A stretch of DNA of 64,000 nt from Epiperipatus broadwayi. Lineage: Eukaryota; Onychophora; Udeonychophora; Euonychophora; Peripatidae. The notes under the pieces were generated by a model. The model was given only the letters and a program-made list of their open reading frames with translations. It was not told where the DNA came from and did no database searches. The translations under genes and the position numbers were made by a program. This document shows, piece by piece, positions 58,646-64,000 of the stretch; the stretch's first letter is position 1; every line of letters starts with the position of its first letter. The DNA is taken from positions 9,894,876 through 9,958,875 of the forward strand of contig JAQFVV010006203.1 in the NCBI GenBank assembly GCA_028023455.1, in the 5' to 3' direction.

Positions 58646-59585
58646 AATTAGTAGATGTAGTATGAGATCCGCTATGGGCAGGATTGTATATATATGCCAC
58701 AACCTTCTGTTTGCCTATGGATGAGTTTGTAAGTCGGCAAAGGACTGCAGTTCATTCCTATGGAGTATTTTTGTTTATTGCTCTACTCACCAACAGATGT
58801 AGCATTCCTGTTGGTGGAGAGACAATGTCTTCTCTAACTCTACTTACTGTTCAGATGTACATTCCTGACAGTATAGTATTTTGTATTGTCATATTTTCAT
58901 GCTACATTGAATACATAAATGTATCAGATGGATTGGCGCCAGTTCGACTGCGAAATTTTTGGCCTAAGGTTAAATAAGGGATAGAACATTTTTCTTTTCA
59001 AATACAATCTATATAATCTATTCATACTCGACTCACTAAATAAATATTAAATTCATCATGGCAATCTATTTAAATGTAAAATTAAAGATTAATATAAAAA
59101 TCTAAATTGTTAAACTTATTCCTCAAATTAGAATGATTTTATATGTGCGTAAATAAATATTTTTATGTGTTAATTTCTGGCAGTGGCTTTTATTTTTTTT
59201 ATATTTAAGATATAAAGTTATATTTTATAATCTCTGCTGTTCCACTGAGCTAGTGACTTGGGCTAACGATCTGAATATTTAAATAAAGTGGAATCTTAAC
59301 AGCACGGATCTGCCTACTTTATAAATTTTTCTAGGCTCAAATGCCTAGATGGCGCCCATGTAGTGCAGATTGCAGTTCGATTCGATCTTCACTTTCTTTC
59401 TGATCATTACAATATATATATATAGAGAGAGAGAGATTTAGAACAGAAATTAAAGTGATTTGTCTTAGCTAATGCATGATCTTAATAATAGAAAGTGTAT
59501 AGTATTTATATATATAATGATGTGATACTTTACAAAAGGAAGATACAACTCTGAGAAAGATTATTAAATAATCAAAACTATCTGT

Positions 59586-60150
59586 TTAATTTCTACATGT
59601 GTGTATTCATGTGTATCAGTTGTATAAGATAATGTGGATAGTTGAATGATGCTTGAAAGTCTGAGTTCAAATTCCTATATTTACAATTAAGCTCCATGTT
59701 TGTGAAGAGTGCCTGGTTTTCAAATATTTACATATGAAGCTTATATCCTGCCCATCCCTCTTCCATGTATTTAAATGGATAAGATTCTATAAACGAGGGG
59801 TCAGAGTGACTTGAGGTCAACATGGGTATGGCAATAATATTGGCATCATTTGGGCTTTCCATCATCAGATTTTCAATGATATGGATGGATGAAAAGTTGG
59901 AGTAGATTGAAGCATGTCCATTAAAGTGTGAAGATTTGCCATCTTAATATAAACTGAGCACTGATTATATATATATATGTGTGGGGGGGGGATGATAATC
60001 TGGAACAACTGATGAGTGTTGGTTTAGCACAAAATACATATATTGGTGATTATTTATTTTTTCTACATGTGTGTGGTCATGTGTATTAGTTGTATGAGAT
60101 AGTGTGGATAGTTGAAGGGTGCTTGAAAGTCTGAGTTCAAATTCCCTATA
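59586..60150 (+). mobile_element. Head-to-tail H units (partial + full)
   Basis: A 3' fragment with B box GTTCAAATTCC at 59665 is followed by a full unit with its B box at 60135, 470 bp apart. The full unit starts at CTGCCCATCCCTCTTCC and contains all landmarks plus a G run before the ribozyme. Confidence 0.78.
59995..60053 (+). ncRNA. Hammerhead motif, G12 mutated
   Basis: CTGATGA at 60009-60015 and a fully paired 5-bp stem II (GTGTT/AGCAC, one G-T). Stem I ATAATC/GATTAT is intact. The GAAA is AAAA, losing the essential G. Confidence 0.65.
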
Positions 60151-61476
60151 TTTATATTTTAAACAAACAAACTGTATGTGCTAAATGAATATAATAAATA
60201 ATTATTATTGTTATTTCTTATATTTATTGCAATATAGCATATGCAAAAAATAAACGAAAATTGTGGTTTATTTTTTAATAATAGATATTTCATTATTCTT
60301 TATAAGAGAATATTTAAATTAGTACTTGCATAATTTCAATTAGGATTGCTTTAGAATTTAAATTTCGTAAAAAAATAAATGCTTATACTGTTTTAATATT
60401 TTGATTAGAATTTTATAAATTTAATTATTTATGAAAAAAATATAATTTAAATTCTATCACTCTCATATTTATTTAGAATCATTGGGTGTTTCCCTTGTAA
60501 ATTATAATATGTATATGACTGTAGAATATTTTATCATTATCATAATTCATATTATCATAGGATTTTTTAAATAGTGTATATTCTCCCATAAAGCTTTTAT
60601 TGATATTTTAATTGGAGAAAAATCTGAGGACATCAATGTCTTATGGACAATCAGCAAATATCACTTGACTTTAATGTATTGTTTTTGCAGGAAAGATTTA
60701 TTTGAAGGTGTTATATTTTTTTCTTGATGGTGCTTCATGTTAAACACATTATTAACAGTATCATCTGTCTAAATAAATAACATATTTTAAAGCAGAATTT
60801 GATAGATTTATCACCTTTGTTTATTGACATTTAAAAAATAAAAAATAAATCATTCAATTCCCTGAAACAGTGTTTACACTAAGACAATAATATTTATGTT
60901 ACATTATTTTTATTTATAAGTCAATTTGTAAATATTTAAAAAGGTCAAATGTGATTTTTAGAATATTATTCATTTATAAAACTAATTTTTTTAAAAGTGT
61001 TCAATTTATTGAGTTCTATAAAGATTTTATAGAAATGAAAGATGGAGTATTTTCAAAAACTTCCACCAGGTGAAACAATAGAAAAAGTCAACATTTCAAA
61101 AGATTAAAAATGGTGTATAATTTTTATACAGGCTCAGGTACCTTATTGCATTTTCCCACCTAAATAACACAAAACTTTATATAAGCACTCATCAATATGC
61201 CAACTATTGTAGATACTATCAACTTTAAACTTAATTATCAAACTTTCTCAGTATTCCTTGACCAAGCAAAAAACCTCACTAAGTCCTCTAAGAATATTTG
61301 TCAAATTATGTGGGAGTACTATCCTATTAGCAGTAAACATATAATTAGCATTTTATATGTCCTGCATGATTTAATACTGAAATAATGCTGCAGATTTTAG
61401 AATTCAAAATCCATGAATCTGGCTAATAACCTCACTTTCAGTATCCAAACATCATGTAAATTCTTAAACAATAAAC

Positions 61477-61477
<1 letters not shown>
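60151..61477. other. AT-rich, nothing recognised
   Basis: No supported feature. A CAATAAACCAT tail leads into the next microsatellite. Confidence 0.5.
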
Positions 61478-61524
<47 letters not shown>

Positions 61525-61538
61525 CATCATCATTATCA

Positions 61539-61635
<97 letters not shown>

Positions 61636-61664
61636 CATCATCATCATTATTATTATTATTATTT
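61478..61664. repeat. (ATT)n microsatellite with CAT interruptions
   Basis: About 60 trinucleotide units. Poly-Leu or poly-Ile frames across it are artefacts. Confidence 0.97.
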
Positions 61665-62668
61665 TATATTTTAAGAGATCAACTAAATACTTCTAATTAT
61701 TTTAGCATAACTACTAAGTTTAAAATCATATAAGTTACTTTAAACAAATTTTTATTAGGCTAAACAAACATTACATTTTATAAAAGGACAATAATAATGA
61801 AAAAAACTGTTATACAATTGGTTGTTAAAAGAGACTGGTATTAATCCATATTGTTCAATAGTGATGATTGTTGTGATAGTTTTTGTTATGTTAAGTTCTT
61901 AGGAAACTGGAATAACTTCCACATCTCAAAAATGACAAAAAAAACATTTTACGGCAACAGTCATAATGCATTACATAAAGAAGTCATGATAATACAATAA
62001 TATTGAATTTATTCAAATATGTTTTGCATTATATCAGCAAAATAATTATAGTCACAAATGTCTTCACTTATTTTAAAATTATAAAATATATTTATTTTTT
62101 AATTTTCTATCCTGTTAACAGTAAGTTTTTAATTCAAATTTTTGTATTTTATGACTAGATCATATTCCAAATAACATTAAATTGTATAATTCTTATTAAC
62201 ATTTTCTTTACTCTATTATTTGATCTGATTCAAATACAGACCAAGTAACTTTAAAAATTCTTAGGAGTTTTTTTTTTCAGCTAAGACCTGCCATTAGTCA
62301 AAATAGATATCTCAGTACTAGCCATTAAATAGTTATCTAGCTATTTTTAACTAAAAGATGAAACAAGAATGGGAGGCCTCATGACCAAACATGTGACAAA
62401 TCTGTGAGTAATGTTTCTTTTATGAAGAATTTCTAGGAATTCTTTGCCCTGAAATGGATTATTAACATATTATCTGATATTCTTTCTTACATTATGATTA
62501 TGGTTCACCTATGATAATGTATTTTCTGATTTTAATCAACACCACTAACATGCATGGTTTAAATGCAATAATAAAATGGTAAATTTTGATTTCAAGACCT
62601 ATGGATTGTCTCCCAAATCTCTTTCAATTCCAATGCTTAAATATCTTATCAACTCTTGAGCAATAAAC

Positions 62669-62669
<1 letters not shown>
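61665..62669. other. AT-rich, nothing recognised
   Basis: Its end, GAGCAATAAACCAT, matches the lead-in of the previous microsatellite. Confidence 0.5.
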
Positions 62670-62701
<32 letters not shown>

Positions 62702-62760
62702 TATTATTATTATTATTATTATTATCATCATCATCATCATCATTACTATTATTATTTTAT
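62670..62760. repeat. (CAT)n(TTA)n microsatellite
   Basis: Alternating CAT and ATT blocks after CAATAAACCAT. Confidence 0.95.
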
Positions 62761-63149
62761 TATTATGTTTCTACAATATACTTTATTGACTAAAATATGT
62801 GCTATATAGGTTTTACAAATTTTTTACAGAGGTTTTGCTAGGGTTACAAAGCATTTCAAGTATAATCACTATTGGTTATTACATCAATTTGATTAAAATT
62901 ATTGATTACAGTACAATTATATAAACATAGCTTTTTATACAATTATTTTATTGATGTATAAGAATGTACATTGGTAATTATACATGATTGTTATTCATAC
63001 TTTTTGTACAATATAGCATAGGGTATATATGGAAAAATGTTCATTTCATTTGAATTAAAATTCATTTACCTAGAGCTTTGCTGGTCCAGTTACACAACTA
63101 TGGAATTAAACTATTACATTAAGGATGTCTGTAATATAGTCTTTTATAT

Positions 63150-64000
63150 CACTAGTTATATTATTTATGAAGCAAGATGAAATCACCAAGAAAGTTGTTA
63201 GTACTCCCTAGTATGGTTGTGGCAGCTTAGAAATTGGACTGTTCTTTAATGAATGACCAGGTGGCTGTGAAAATATCTGTGGGGGAGAGATATGTTGGTA
63301 CCCCATGCTTTTATCCAGTATAATTTATTGGTAATTGGGGATGGATGCCTCCTGGTGTTGTTACCTACCAAAAAGGACAACAGAACCAAAAATCAAATGG
63401 GTAAATTGGCTGCATGCATTGCAGGAATGTTTGATATTTATATGACAATTATGTGGTGATAGAAGTAGCAGGTCAACTGTATGCATTGAACATAATTTGC
63501 CAAGTGGAATTTAATTCTCATAAGTCATTCAGAAGATGTTGTTGAGTCTCCTTGCCATCATGCTATTGCCCACAGAAAGGGACAATAAAAAAATGATTTT
63601 TTGAAGAGTGTGCAAGTTGAGATTTATTAGGAAGTCAAAATGGTTATTAATACTATATATGCGAATGGGATAATCATTGCCAGGTCTTGATAATGCAAGT
63701 TATACATTTGCCAGTAAGTATACTTGGAATTGTGAGAGAGACTGATCTGGTTGGTGATAAGTAGGATTAAGCAAATAAGATTTGTAAGATGTGGCATTGC
63801 AGTGGAAGGTTTATATCTAGGAGTTAATTTCAGGAGGCACTGAAGGTTTTGAAACTGGTTGGTAATAGTTGCTATTAAGTTAATAACTTTTTGTATATAG
63901 AACACCTTTTTGCTGTGTAGGTCTATACCATTATACAATGGTTAGAAATTGAACTGTTTATGGAGGTTGGTAGTATGTTGTGGCTGCAGAACAATTTATT
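63150..64000. other. Higher-GC unidentified relic reaching the window edge
   Basis: Noticeably less AT-rich and without microsatellites. A minus-strand open stretch of 103 codons (63627-63938) has hydrophobic runs but no recognised motif. It could be part of a transposon or gene continuing beyond the window. Confidence 0.3.

Larger units (their letters stand above)
57302..59411 (+). mobile_element. Possible long solo LTR
   Basis: It starts TGTAACGA and ends CATTACA (TG...CA with inverted TGTAA/TTACA), between AT-repeat flanks. Inside: a promoter at 57701-57818, a leader hairpin, an unrecognised 97-codon frame (58684-58977), and AATAAA near 59282. The order U3 promoter, R, polyadenylation signal fits an LTR, but about 2.1 kb is long, no second copy or primer-binding site is seen, and the AT flanks hide any target duplication. 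The alternative is a real gene promoter. Confidence 0.35.

Noticed and set aside
58684-58977. 97-codon frame as a gene
   Set aside because: No recognisable domain, alternative start only, and it lies within the putative LTR; noted there instead.
61413-61733. Open frames of poly-Leu and poly-Ile on both strands
   Set aside because: They are translations of the ATT microsatellite, not genes.

Overview
This window looks like an AT-rich (roughly 70-75% by eye) non-coding stretch of an invertebrate animal genome. The reasons are: no operons, dense dispersed repeats, several tRNA-derived SINEs with target-site duplications, Penelope-like (GIY-YIG) retroelements, non-LTR retrotransposon relics, MITE-like fold-backs, trinucleotide microsatellites and animal-style splice and promoter signals. 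I cannot name the species. I see no complete conventional protein-coding gene. A few short open stretches next to good splice or promoter signals may be exons of genes that extend beyond or are hidden in the window, and all are low confidence.

The main signal is a dispersed repeat family that I call the H unit, about 420-470 bp per unit. Near its centre it carries a type I hammerhead-ribozyme architecture. The order is stem I strand, then CUGAUGA, then a stem II hairpin, then GAAA, then a 3-bp stem III with a 2-nt loop and an AUA cleavage triplet, then the complementary stem I strand. At its 3' end it has a tRNA-like segment with a strong Pol III B box (GTTCGAATCCC in the best copy). Copies lie at about 1.3-2.0, 4.5-4.8, 8.7-9.1, 13.1-13.7, 36.7-37.3, 52.5-54.9, 56.9-57.1 and 59.6-60.15 kb. 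Most sit in large palindromes, and at 52.5-53.0 and 59.6-60.1 kb they are head to tail. Stem I shows compensatory changes between copies (ATGATC/GATCAT against ATAATC/GATTAT). This resembles retrozymes and Penelope terminal ribozymes, but the combination with Pol III boxes and palindromic insertion looks unusual.

Other elements by region: 2.2-2.7 and 24.6-25.3 kb hold two homologous long fold-backs. 6.5-8.0 kb holds a Penelope-like element 3' part as an inverted pair, 26.8 kb a solo Penelope end, and 53.1-54.1 kb a third Penelope fragment inserted in an H unit. 29.6-31.3 and 49.75-51.0 kb are two minus-strand relics of the same non-LTR retrotransposon family, the first interrupted by a palindromic insertion with a 13-bp target duplication. 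51.0-51.5 kb has a 381-bp-spaced direct repeat with covarying helices and a second hammerhead-like core. Seven copies of a very short (about 100 bp) tRNA-like SINE lie at 3.0, 8.3, 34.3, 38.4, 44.9, 45.7 and 47.1 kb. 57.3-59.4 kb may be a long solo LTR with a TATA/initiator promoter and a nested leader hairpin. 26.0-26.3 kb has telomere-like repeats next to a 57-bp minisatellite.

How the parts relate: the autonomous machinery visible is Penelope (GIY-YIG tail) and non-LTR reverse transcriptase, both broken here. The H units, the short SINE and the fold-backs encode no protein and presumably moved in trans. Long inverted repeats recur across unrelated families, suggesting that a common process of snap-back synthesis or inverted insertion shaped this locus. 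Stretches not listed hold AT-rich sequence in which I recognise nothing.
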